Virus record (IMG/VR): IMGVR_UViG_3300044960_000301
Coordinates: 1-38,221 of that record
DNA from: a virus
DNA length: 38,221 bases
Direction: 5' to 3' (one strand)
The position numbers and the translations under genes are program-made. Positions within the stretch are counted from its first letter, which is position 1; every line of letters starts with the position of its first letter. The notes under the pieces are model-generated. The model saw only the letters and a list, made by a program, of their open reading frames with translations. It had not been told where the DNA came from and did no database searches. This document shows positions 5,588 through 12,414 of this stretch, piece after piece.

Positions 5588-7072
5588 ATGAACATCGTCG
5601 AACAATTTATCAAAGCACGGCGGTGCGGCGTGCCTCTGCTGGGCATCGAAACGCCGGACCAGGCGGCAACGATCAAACGGCTCGTTGCGGCACTCAACGG
5701 CAAGGGCAACGTGGCCGCACTGAGCTGGGACATTGGACGAGGCCTCCTGGCCGCGAATGAAGCGGGAAAAGAAGAGGTCAAGCGCCTGGCACCGGACGAG
5801 ACCGCAGCACTCAATCTGATCAATCCCACCGAGTTGCTGAATCGGGCAAACGATCTCAGGTCCAAGAGCGTGCTGTTCATCTTCAACGCGCACCGGTTCT
5901 ATGACAACGATGGCGTCATGCAAGCCATCTGGAACCTGCGCGACCCCTTCAAGGCCTCAGGGCGCATGTTGGTCCTGATGGGACCGACACTGCGCTTGCC
6001 GATGGAGCTCGAGCGGGACATTATTGTCCTGGACGAACCTCTCCCGACCGACGACGACCTGGCGAGCATCATTCGGAGCGTGTATGAGTACGCTGCGCTC
6101 GCGGCACCGTCGGCGGACAAGATGCAGCAGCTCGTGCGCGCGGTGCGCGGACTGGCCGCCTTCCCCGCAGAGCAGGCGGTCGCGATGGCGCTGGACAAGG
6201 ATGGTGCGAATGTAGCACGGCTCTGGGAGCTAAAGCGCAAGATGGTCGAGCAGACGCGCGGTCTCACCATGTATAACGGTGGCGAGACATTCGATGATAT
6301 AGGCGGGATTGAGCGCGTCAAGCGGTTTGGCACGCTCCTCTTCTCGGGAAGCCAGCCGCCGGCAGCCATTATCTTCGTCGACGAAATCGAAAAAGCGCTG
6401 GCAGGATCGAGTGGCGTGGGCGATAGCAGCGGGACCAGCCAAGACCAGCTAGGAGTGCTCCTGTCGGCCATGCAGGACAACGAGTGGTCAGGCATGATTG
6501 CCGTCGGGCCTCCTGGGTGCGCGAAGTCGATGTACGCCAAGGCGCTCGGGAATACCTTCGGTGTGCCGACGATCAGGCTTGACCTTGGAGCCATGAAGGG
6601 CAGTCTGGTCGGGCAGAGCGAGCAGCAGGTGCGCGCGGCTGTCAAAATCATCAAATCCGTGGCCGGCTCCTCGGCGCACTGGGTTGCGACGTGCAATCGG
6701 CTCGACACGCTGCCACCTGAGCTGCGTCGGAGGTTCACTGATGGCATCTGGTTTTTTGATCTGCCCGATGAGACGGAGCGGGCAGCCATTTGGAAAACGC
6801 TCCTGGCGAAGTATTCCATCCAGGACACGGAGATGCCGAATGATGACGGATGGACAGGGGCGGATATTCGGAATGTTTGTTCGATTGCGCACCGGCTGCG
6901 CTGCTCACTGAAGGAAGCGGCGACATACATCACGCCGGTGTCTAAAAGTGATCCCTCGTCAATTGAGCGGCTTCGCAAGCTGGCGGACGGCTCGTTTCTC
7001 TCAGCAAGCTATCCTGGCGTCTATGAGAGGAGCCGCAAGCAGGAGGCGGATGGAAGGAGGGTGAATGTATGA
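5588..7072 (+). CDS. Ycf46-like AAA+ ATPase with permuted Walker motifs
   Basis: ATG 5588 with GTGGAG upstream; 494 aa. Residues 1-230 resemble the degenerate N-terminal part of Ycf46-type ATPases (FIKARRCGVPLLGIETP, ALSWDIGRGLL, FIFNAHRF, DEPLPTDDDL). The AAA+ part starts with FDDIGGIERVKRFG. Unusually, the Walker B motif IIFVDEIEKA (D265, E266) comes before Walker A GPPGCAKS (307-314). LVGQSEQQVR, the sensor VATCNRLDTLPPELRRRF and WFFDLPDETER then follow in normal order. Walker A has Ala for the usual Gly before Lys. It heads a tight operon with DUF1257- and DUF2997-like genes, an association also known in bacteria and plastids. A remodelling ATPase is likely; its substrate is unknown. Confidence 0.8.
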   Translation: MNIVEQFIKARRCGVPLLGIETPDQAATIKRLVAALNGKGNVAALSWDIGRGLLAANEAGKEEVKRLAPDETAALNLINPTELLNRANDLRSKSVLFIFNAHRFYDNDGVMQAIWNLRDPFKASGRMLVLMGPTLRLPMELERDIIVLDEPLPTDDDLASIIRSVYEYAALAAPSADKMQQLVRAVRGLAAFPAEQAVAMALDKDGANVARLWELKRKMVEQTRGLTMYNGGETFDDIGGIERVKRFGTLLFSGSQPPAAIIFVDEIEKALAGSSGVGDSSGTSQDQLGVLLSAMQDNEWSGMIAVGPPGCAKSMYAKALGNTFGVPTIRLDLGAMKGSLVGQSEQQVRAAVKIIKSVAGSSAHWVATCNRLDTLPPELRRRFTDGIWFFDLPDETERAAIWKTLLAKYSIQDTEMPNDDGWTGADIRNVCSIAHRLRCSLKEAATYITPVSKSDPSSIERLRKLADGSFLSASYPGVYERSRKQEADGRRVNV

Positions 7073-7305
7073 GCATGCAGCCATTCTACTCGTTGCAGAT
7101 TAGCGCGTCTGATGGTTCGTTCAACATCGAGAGCTGGCACGACGCGGAAAAGATAGTGGTGCGCGTGACCTGCGCGCTCTGTCACAAGGAAATCACCATC
7201 GAGGAACATGTCCTCCGTTCTCCACAGACCGCAATCGAACGCCAGGTGGAGGACTGCGCGAGACTCGGACGCGAGATATTGTCGAGATATATTTGCGGTC
7301 ATTAA
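7069..7305 (+). CDS. Small protein of unknown function in the ATPase operon
   Basis: The gene overlaps the ATPase stop by ATGA (78 aa), with GGAGGGTG upstream. ATG 7075 two codons later is an alternative start. It contains a single CALCHKE motif near residue 35, a knuckle that could hold half a metal site, and a helical C-terminus (AIERQVEDCARLGREIL). I recognise no family. Translational coupling to the ATPase suggests a linked function. Confidence 0.6.
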   Translation: MSMQPFYSLQISASDGSFNIESWHDAEKIVVRVTCALCHKEITIEEHVLRSPQTAIERQVEDCARLGREILSRYICGH

Positions 7306-7319
7306 CCAGGAGGCAGACG

Positions 7320-7667
7320 ATGCCGTGCGATACCATCAGGAAAACAACGGTGCTCGTGACGAGGATGGACAAACAGATCCTTCTGGATGGGTTGCGGGCC
7401 GCGGGCTTCGATGCTCGTCTGACGGAGAGCGGACAAGTGATGTTTTGCAAGCGCGGATCATACCTCTATCATACCTATTCCGACGGCAAGCTCGACATCA
7501 ATGGCGTGGGGTCCGCGGTCATTGGCCAGGCCGAGGACTTCATCGCGGAAGTGAAGCGTGCCTACTCGGCACAGGTCGTCCGCTCTACTGCAATACGGTT
7601 TGGTTGGACCCTGAAGGAAACGAAAACTGCGAAGGGCGTGCAGTTTGAAGCCATGAGGAGGCGCTAG
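7320..7667 (+). CDS. DUF1257 (Ycf35)-like protein
   Basis: ATG 7320 has AGGAGG six bases upstream; 115 aa. The layout fits DUF1257/Ycf35: an N-terminal TIRKTTVLVTRMDKQILLDGL followed by AAGF, a central beta region ending in DINGVGS, then a helix with QAEDFIAEVKRAYSAQVV, and a last GW-containing strand. Identification is from remembered family pattern, supported by the neighbours: a Ycf46-like ATPase upstream and a DUF2997-like gene directly downstream. The biochemical role of this family is not established. Confidence 0.6.
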   Translation: MPCDTIRKTTVLVTRMDKQILLDGLRAAGFDARLTESGQVMFCKRGSYLYHTYSDGKLDINGVGSAVIGQAEDFIAEVKRAYSAQVVRSTAIRFGWTLKETKTAKGVQFEAMRRR

Positions 7668-7669
7668 AC

Positions 7670-7879
7670 ATGGTCGACAAGATCATCATCACGATTTTAG
7701 AAGACGGGACCATCAAGACGCAGACGGATACTGTGAGTGCACCGAACCATCAGAGCGCCGACAAATTCCTGGCCGACATGGCGCGTCTGGCGGGCGGCGC
7801 CACAGAAGTGGTCCGAAAGGGCAAGGGATCTCACCACCACCACGTGCACGCGCACGAAGGACACGGATCGAGCCACTAG
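7670..7879 (+). CDS. DUF2997-like small protein with histidine-rich tail
   Basis: This 69-residue protein starts two bases after the previous stop, with GAGGAGG upstream. Residues 1-55 form a short beta-beta-alpha unit (KIIITILEDGTIKTQT, then SADKFLADMARLAGG) typical of DUF2997. The C-terminus is SHHHHVHAHEGHGSSH, eight histidines in the last 16 residues, which is unusual for the family and could bind nickel, zinc or cobalt. It stops with TAG. The order ATPase, DUF1257, DUF2997 is a recurrent cluster. Confidence 0.6.
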   Translation: MVDKIIITILEDGTIKTQTDTVSAPNHQSADKFLADMARLAGGATEVVRKGKGSHHHHVHAHEGHGSSH

Positions 7880-7935
7880 ACAGAACGAGCAATCCATGCT
7901 CTGTCGCGAACCTAACCAGGGGGGAGGACGTCAAC

Positions 7936-8868
7936 ATGAGAGCAGCAGCAGCAGACAAGAAGAAGATTGATCTTCAGAAGGAAGCCGTGTGCCTCAGCGT
8001 CAAACTGGGCATGCTGCGGACGAAACGGCGGATTCAGACGGAGCAAATCATCACGGACGCCGACAAAGAGATGGTCCACGTGGCAAAGAGCATTCTGGAA
8101 AGCCCGGAGCTGCAGGCGATTGATCGGTGGCATGGTCAGGTGCGCTCCTACCTCAAGAGTCGCTGCCTGCCGTCGCCCTTCAGGCACGGCGTCTATCTGA
8201 TCCGTCTGACGCTGGTTAGTGAAGTGATGGAGAAGCTCGGCGAATTCGAGCGCGGGCAGAAAGAGCTGATCGAGACATTCATGACGTACTACACAGGCGT
8301 GTATGAGCAGCGCACCGACGCCAACTCACCGCTGCGGCAGCGGCTCCAAAGCCTCTATGACCCGTCCGACTATCCCGCTCCTGAGCGCGTCCGGCGGGCC
8401 TTCCGATTCGAGACGCAGCTCTGGGAAATCGGCACGCCCGGCGCGTTGAAGAGCCTCGACCGTGCGCTCTATGAGCGAGAGCTGGCGAAGATGCAGAATG
8501 TGTGGGACGAGGCGCGCAACGCCATCACGCAGGTGCTCCTCAAGGAATTTCGAGACATGACGAAGCGCTTAGCCGACCGACTTACGCCAGGGGAAGATGG
8601 CAAGCCGAAAGTCTTTCGCGATTCCCTGGTGGGGAACTTGCAGGAATGGCTCGACGTCTTTGACCAGCGGGCACTCACCGACGACGACGACTTGGTCGCG
8701 CTGGTGCAGAAGGCGCGCGCGCTCATCAGCGGCATCAAGCCCGACACCATCCGCGAGAGTGAGGGGCTGAAGGCGGAGGTCGCACAGGAAATGCAGCTCA
8801 TCACGGAGCGGCTTGACGCCTGCATTGTGGAGAAACCAGGACGGTTGATTGACCTGGACGACGATTGA
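7936..8868 (+). CDS. DUF3150-like helical protein
   Basis: ATG 7936 follows GGGGGGAGG; 310 aa, almost wholly helical and charged. The N-terminal part (LSVKLGMLRTKRRI, ADKEMVHVAKSILES, YLKSRCLPSPFRHGVYLI, ELIETFMTYY) matches what I remember of DUF3150, a family common in phages and often near AAA+ ATPases. The C-terminal half has further long helices and an acidic end. It may be a partner or substrate of the Ycf46-like ATPase operon; the mechanism is unknown. Confidence 0.6.
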   Translation: MRAAAADKKKIDLQKEAVCLSVKLGMLRTKRRIQTEQIITDADKEMVHVAKSILESPELQAIDRWHGQVRSYLKSRCLPSPFRHGVYLIRLTLVSEVMEKLGEFERGQKELIETFMTYYTGVYEQRTDANSPLRQRLQSLYDPSDYPAPERVRRAFRFETQLWEIGTPGALKSLDRALYERELAKMQNVWDEARNAITQVLLKEFRDMTKRLADRLTPGEDGKPKVFRDSLVGNLQEWLDVFDQRALTDDDDLVALVQKARALISGIKPDTIRESEGLKAEVAQEMQLITERLDACIVEKPGRLIDLDDD

Positions 8869-8910
8869 GTAGCCCTAAGCTCTTAGGAGCAGCGGAAGGA
8901 GGTCAGTTCG

Positions 8911-9108
8911 ATGAACAGCTGGCGTTGTGACGAGTGCAAGATCGCACTGGACATTGCAGACGTCGTTGAGTGCGGTCAGTGCTGGCGTGGATTCTGCGAG
9001 CGTTGCCTGACAGCCTGTGAGCGCTGTCCGTATGAGCCGCTATTCTGTCCGACCTGTCTGCCAGAGCACGAGCTCGACTATCACACGGAGGAACCCGACC
9101 TGGGATGA
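8911..9108 (+). CDS. Small RING-like or double zinc-finger protein
   Basis: The protein has 65 residues, with GAAGGAGG upstream of ATG 8911. Ten cysteines and one histidine appear in a cross-brace-like order: CDEC, CGQC, FCERC, CERC, FCPTC, PEHE. This is enough for two zinc ions, as in RING, PHD or B-box folds. No other domain is present. It is one of several very small zinc proteins in this phage. Role unknown; protein or nucleic-acid binding is plausible. Confidence 0.65.
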   Translation: MNSWRCDECKIALDIADVVECGQCWRGFCERCLTACERCPYEPLFCPTCLPEHELDYHTEEPDLG

Positions 9109-9114
9109 CACAAA

Positions 9115-9140
9115 GGGCAGGAGCCGTTCAGCTCCTGCCC
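9115..9140 (+). promoter_or_regulatory. Perfect 10-bp hairpin after the zinc-finger gene
   Basis: GGGCAGGAGC (9115-9124) pairs perfectly with GCTCCTGCCC (9131-9140) around a six-base loop. It begins seven bases after the stop of the zinc-finger gene. No T-run follows, so it is either a weak terminator or an mRNA 3'-end stabiliser. Confidence 0.5.
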
Positions 9141-9165
9141 TCACCCAACCAAGGAGAGGTGTGCC

Positions 9166-9255
9166 GTGCGACGCGGCGCACCCAACCCAACCGTTGCCAA
9201 TGATATACCAAGCAACACAAAAAAGCAAGAGAAAGGGGCAACGTATGGGTGCTAA
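9166..9255 (+). CDS. Possible 29-residue micropeptide gene
   Basis: GTG 9166 lies five bases after AAGGAGAGGT and opens a 29-codon frame that overlaps the next gene by 11 bases. The peptide begins MRRGAPNPTVAND and ends KKQEKGATYGC. The Shine-Dalgarno is as good as that of real neighbours, but length and composition give no further support. Confidence 0.3.
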   Translation: MRRGAPNPTVANDIPSNTKKQEKGATYGC

Positions 9256-9526
9256 AAAGAAGGCCGGACGGCGGAAGTCATTTGAAGTGTATGGCTGCTT
9301 TGAAATCCTCGGCCAGGGCGTCATCGAGCGCTGGCAAGGAGAAGCAACGAGTGCGGCAGCGGCAGTGCGCCGTGCGGTGATGACTCTCTGGCGGCGTCCG
9401 TCCGTTCGCTGGAAGCATGTCACCTCGGCGAACTTCACGATACAGCCCAAACACCACAAGGAGGACGCACGTGGCGAATCAAAGCCGGCTGCTCGAAGAG
9501 CGCCAGCGTGGCATCGGCGGCTCTGA
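9245..9526 (+). CDS. Small basic protein of unknown function
   Basis: ATG 9245, after AAAGGGGC, opens a 93-residue frame. The core (KSFEVYGCFEILGQGVIERW, SAAAAVRRAVMTLWRRPSVR) looks like a compact alpha/beta domain with a basic surface. The last 18 residues overlap the YqaJ nuclease gene in another frame and are low in complexity. No family recognised. Its place just before recombination genes may mean a DNA-related role. Confidence 0.55.
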   Translation: MGAKKKAGRRKSFEVYGCFEILGQGVIERWQGEATSAAAAVRRAVMTLWRRPSVRWKHVTSANFTIQPKHHKEDARGESKPAARRAPAWHRRL

Positions 9527-10499
9527 TGTCGGCGCCATCTTCGGTCTCAATAAATGGAAGAGCCTGGCGCGGCTCTGGCTGGAGAAAACGGGTCGGCTCT
9601 CGGAGAGCGAGGCGAGCGCAGAGACCGAGATGATGGAGTGGGGGCGCTATTTGGAGGCGCCCATCGCGCGGAAGTATAGCGAACGGACCGGGAGGCGCAT
9701 TGTGCGGCCACGGGCGATGTGCGTGCATCCGGACTATCCGTTCATGGTCGGACATCCCGACCGCTTTCAATTCGACGCGACCCGGCCGAAGAAGACACGC
9801 CGTGGTGTGCTCGAAGTGAAGCAGGCCGTGTTCGGCAAATTGCGAGACTGGAGCCAGCAGGGTGTGCCGGCTCAGTACTACTTGCAGCTCCAGCACTATC
9901 TCGCCATCACGGGATTGCAGTGGGGGAGCTTTGCCGTCCTGTTCGGCGGGAGCAAGTTGGTGTACTTTGACATCCTGCGCGACGACAAATTGATTGCGTT
10001 GATGATTGAGCGCGAGCGCGAGTTCTGGGAGTACGTGCAGCGCGATATTCCGCCACCGATGGAGCTGGGCATGGCACTGAACGAGGAGCTGGTCAATTAT
10101 TTTCCAAAGGCCAGCCGTGTCGAGCCGCTCGACCTATCGAATGTGCCAGAAGCCTACGGTCGCGGATTTCAACTGCTCCGCTATAAGAGGCTGCACAAAT
10201 CACTCACCGAGAAAATCGCCGAGCACGAGTGCTGGTTTAAGCTCCAGATGTCCGAGTATGCTGAGGCGCGTGTCGGCTCCGCCATTCGAGTGACATGGAC
10301 GCCAGGCGAGCGAAAGAGCATCAACCTGGACAAGCTCAGGCGAGACTATCCCGAGCTCGCAAAGGCGCTGACGGAGACGAAGCCGATGCGACGCTTCAGC
10401 ATTATGGCGCTCGAAGAGATACCAGAGGACGAGCAGGACGAGGAGTCCGCCCTGGAGTCCTCGTTGATTGTCAGTGCGCGACGGATCGAGCTGGAGTGA
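9471..10499 (+). CDS. YqaJ-type viral recombinase exonuclease
   Basis: GTG 9471 with AAGGAGG upstream; 342 aa. The PD-(D/E)XK nuclease motifs of the YqaJ/lambda-exonuclease family are visible: GIGGSDVGAIFG (14-25), E62 in GRYLEAPIA, D97 in GHPDRF, E115-x-K117 in LEVKQA, and QYYLQLQHYLAI (135-146). These enzymes digest one strand of double-stranded DNA to give 3' single-stranded tails for annealing-type recombination. Residues beyond about 220 form a helical C-terminal extension. The next gene is its likely annealing partner, giving a two-gene recombination operon. Confidence 0.85.
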   Translation: MANQSRLLEERQRGIGGSDVGAIFGLNKWKSLARLWLEKTGRLSESEASAETEMMEWGRYLEAPIARKYSERTGRRIVRPRAMCVHPDYPFMVGHPDRFQFDATRPKKTRRGVLEVKQAVFGKLRDWSQQGVPAQYYLQLQHYLAITGLQWGSFAVLFGGSKLVYFDILRDDKLIALMIEREREFWEYVQRDIPPPMELGMALNEELVNYFPKASRVEPLDLSNVPEAYGRGFQLLRYKRLHKSLTEKIAEHECWFKLQMSEYAEARVGSAIRVTWTPGERKSINLDKLRRDYPELAKALTETKPMRRFSIMALEEIPEDEQDEESALESSLIVSARRIELE

Positions 10500-10538
10500 C
10501 GAGCAGCGACGACACACAACCAAAACGAGGAGGGCAGC

Positions 10539-11852
10539 ATGACACAAGAAGTCACAACAACGGGGTTCTCACAACTCAGTCTAGAGAAGAGCGCAGAACT
10601 GGCGGCGATTGCCGTGGCCGCAGCGGCGAAGGCCGAAGTCGAGTCGGCCTATGTCATGGCGGAGCGGCACCCGAGGAATGAGGAGGAGGCACGCGCCCGG
10701 ATCAAACGTGCGTGCATGGATCCGCTCTTTGCCAAGAAGGCGCGATACCAGAAGCCCGTCGGGACGAAACTCGTGAATGGCCGATGGGAAAAGCAATATG
10801 TGGTTGGACCATCCATTCGCTTCGCGGAGGAAATGTTGCGGAGCTGGCGCAATGTGCTCACACAGCAGACGACCATTTACGATGATGCGACCAAGCGCGT
10901 CGTGAAAATCACGGTCAGAGACCTCGAAGCCAACGTCAGTTACTCCAAGGAAATCCTGCTAGAGAAAACCGTTGAGCGGCGGAGTGGAAAGGACCGGCAG
11001 GTCCTCGGACAGCGGAAGAACAGCGATGGCGTGGACGTCTATATCGTGGTGGCAACGGAGGACGAGCTCGCGATGAAAGAGGCGGCGCAAGCCTCGAAAA
11101 TCATCAGGAACAATGGGTTGCGCTTCATTCCTCAGCACATCATCGACGAGGCTCTCATGGAAGTCGACCGTGTGCTCCGGGAAAAGATCGCGAAAGACCC
11201 CGACGCTGAACGGCGAGAACTTGTCGATGGCTTCATGCGCCGTGGTATCACCGTCCCCCAGCTGGAGGGATATACCGGATCGCCCGTCGCGCAATGGTCT
11301 GTCGACCAGATGGCTGAGCTGCGCGATATCCTGACCAGTATTGAAGACGGACACGCAACCTGGCAGGAATTCGTGGAGGCCTCGAAGGAGCAGCAGCTCG
11401 CGCAGAAGAGCCAGGTGGAGACGAAGGGTGCCGAGATTGCGAGGGCGGCTGAGCAACCACACAAAGTCGCCATGCCGCCCGCGCAGCCCAAAGAGCCGGC
11501 GAAAGCGACGAAGAAGAAGGAGCCGCAGACCGATGACGCGAAGCCAGAAGAGCACACTCCGACAGCGGAGGAGGAACGTGGGCAGACGCAACCCTCAACA
11601 CCTGAGCCAGCAGCGCCGAAAGACGCCGCACTGCACGTCGCCGAGCAAGTGAGCCAGATCGAGGCGGAATTGATGGGGTCATCAGAGGGCCTGAAAGCTT
11701 ACCGGCAGCTCTGGACGTATTTCCGTCTTCCGCAGGAGGGATTTGGAAAGAATGGCGCAGGAAAGTATCTTCTACCGCAACAGCTCCCGTTTTTCCTCCG
11801 TCAAATTGAGAAAGCTCTGAACGAGGTTCGACAAAAGGACAGGAAGTCATAA
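10539..11852 (+). CDS. Putative single-strand annealing partner of YqaJ nuclease
   Basis: ATG 10539 with GAGGAGGG upstream; 437 aa. Residues about 40-290 match a family common in phage recombination regions: GPSIRFAEEMLRSWRN, VKITVRDLEANVSYSKE, EKTVERR, YIVVATEDELAMKEAA, ASKIIRNNGLR. I recall this family only as a recombination-linked protein of unproven fold. A disordered Pro/Glu/Lys-rich linker (about 300-370) leads to a C-terminal domain of 65 residues, probably a protein-interaction tail. Pairing with an exonuclease suggests a RecT/Erf-like role, but this is inference from context. Confidence 0.55.
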   Translation: MTQEVTTTGFSQLSLEKSAELAAIAVAAAAKAEVESAYVMAERHPRNEEEARARIKRACMDPLFAKKARYQKPVGTKLVNGRWEKQYVVGPSIRFAEEMLRSWRNVLTQQTTIYDDATKRVVKITVRDLEANVSYSKEILLEKTVERRSGKDRQVLGQRKNSDGVDVYIVVATEDELAMKEAAQASKIIRNNGLRFIPQHIIDEALMEVDRVLREKIAKDPDAERRELVDGFMRRGITVPQLEGYTGSPVAQWSVDQMAELRDILTSIEDGHATWQEFVEASKEQQLAQKSQVETKGAEIARAAEQPHKVAMPPAQPKEPAKATKKKEPQTDDAKPEEHTPTAEEERGQTQPSTPEPAAPKDAALHVAEQVSQIEAELMGSSEGLKAYRQLWTYFRLPQEGFGKNGAGKYLLPQQLPFFLRQIEKALNEVRQKDRKS

Positions 11853-11887
11853 TCGGACGACGAGGAAGCGGACGAAGTGCGCACTAG

Positions 11888-11913
11888 AACCCCTGGACAA
11901 TACAAGGGTTTTT
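11888..11913 (+). terminator. Possible weak intrinsic terminator after the recombination operon
   Basis: AACCC (11888-11892) pairs with GGGTT (11906-11910), and the T-run continues to 11913 (five T residues). The stem is only 5-6 bp with a 13-nt loop. It lies 35 bases after the stop of the annealing-protein gene. Confidence 0.4.
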
Positions 11914-11922
11914 GATGGTTAG

Positions 11923-11953
11923 CGAGGCGGATGTGAGTATCTGGCTCGCCTCG
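11923..11953. repeat. 7-bp inverted repeat CGAGGCG
   Basis: CGAGGCG (11923-11929) is the reverse complement of CGCCTCG (11947-11953), and a G-T pair extends it to 8 bp. It could be an operator or a hairpin in the candidate origin region. Confidence 0.35.
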
Positions 11954-11973
11954 TCGTGGATGGTGTGCGCACT

Positions 11974-12009
11974 CGAACACCTTGTTAACACATGGTTTTT
12001 GAGTGTTCG
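11974..12009. repeat. 7-bp inverted repeat CGAACAC
   Basis: CGAACAC (11974-11980) pairs with GTGTTCG (12003-12009). The spacer contains the palindrome GTTAAC. It lies immediately upstream of the iterons. Confidence 0.35.
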
Positions 12010-12018
12010 TGAGGAGAG

Positions 12019-12101
12019 CTCAGTATATTACGCAGAGTGCTCAGTATATTACGCAGAGTGCTCAGTATATTACGCAGAGGAGCCAAGTATATTATCAGCA
12101 G
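12019..12101. repeat. 21-bp iterons, three copies plus one degenerate
   Basis: Units at 12019-12039, 12040-12060 and 12061-12081 share CTCAGTATATTACGCAGAG; the first two are identical over 21 bases and the third over 19. A fourth, diverged unit (12082-12101) keeps AAGTATATTA and CAG. The units are head-to-tail with no spacers, two helical turns apart, and have an A+T-rich core in an otherwise GC-rich genome. This fits binding sites of the replication initiator encoded 300 bases downstream, or of a repressor. Confidence 0.75.
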
Positions 12102-12112
12102 TTGCCCTTCTC

Positions 12113-12148
12113 AGAGACAGAGACAGAGACAGAGACAGAGACAGAGAC
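12113..12148. repeat. AGAGAC hexamer microsatellite, six perfect copies
   Basis: Six perfect copies of AGAGAC (purine-rich strand) run from 12113 to 12148 and decay into an AG run to about 12157. One strand is nearly all purine with a C every six bases. Such tracts can slip in replication and can form unusual helices. A GCGAG-type repeat follows at 12179-12199. Confidence 0.8.
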
Positions 12149-12207
12149 AGAGAGAGAGGGGCGACGAAGAAAGTGTCGTGCGAGGCGAGGCGAGGCGAGA
12201 TGAGTGG

Positions 12208-12235
12208 TTGCGTTTTCTGGTCAGTATGCTATTAT
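12208..12235 (+). promoter_or_regulatory. Extended -10 promoter for the replication operon
   Basis: TATTAT (12230-12235) matches five of six -10 positions and is preceded by TG in the extended -10 position. TTGCGT (12208-12213) is a partial -35 with a 16-base spacer. The predicted start is near 12242, giving a leader of about 170 bases that contains the hairpin at 12356-12387. Confidence 0.45.
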
Positions 12236-12355
12236 GCGCCGCCTTTTGCTGGAGCCGATGGTATGCGCGCTAAGGGACGAGCGCTAGAAGATCGCAACGT
12301 ATCGTGGGCCTTTCCTGGCGAGAGCCGTCCCTCTTTCGCTTGGGAAAGAACAAGG

Positions 12356-12387
12356 GAGCCGCTGACCTGGAGTCAGATCAGCGGCTC
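12356..12387 (+). promoter_or_regulatory. 10-bp leader hairpin before the replication initiator
   Basis: GAGCCGCTGA (12356-12365) is perfectly complementary to TCAGCGGCTC (12378-12387), with a 12-nt loop; one wobble and one more pair can extend it. It ends 13 bases before the Shine-Dalgarno AGGAGG (12401-12406). It could attenuate transcription or shape translation of the initiator. Confidence 0.45.
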
Positions 12388-12414
12388 TCTGTGTTTCATC
12401 AGGAGGCATTTGGG

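Larger units (their letters stand above)
11853..12414. other. 562-base non-coding region, candidate replication origin and promoter region
   Basis: No convincing gene occupies this stretch; the long frames through it consist of simple repeats. In order it holds a weak terminator, two inverted repeats (11923-11953 with CGAGGCG arms, 11974-12009 with CGAACAC arms), three 21-bp iterons plus a fourth partial one, a six-copy AGAGAC run, a GCGAG-type repeat, an extended -10 promoter and a leader hairpin. It sits directly before the replication initiator and DnaB genes. Iterons with A+T-rich cores beside an initiator gene are typical of origins. Confidence 0.6.

Noticed and set aside
5899-6978. 359-codon minus-strand frame opposite the AAA+ ATPase gene
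   Set aside because: The plus-strand gene has clear ATPase motifs; the minus frame is Ser/Arg-rich with no motif.
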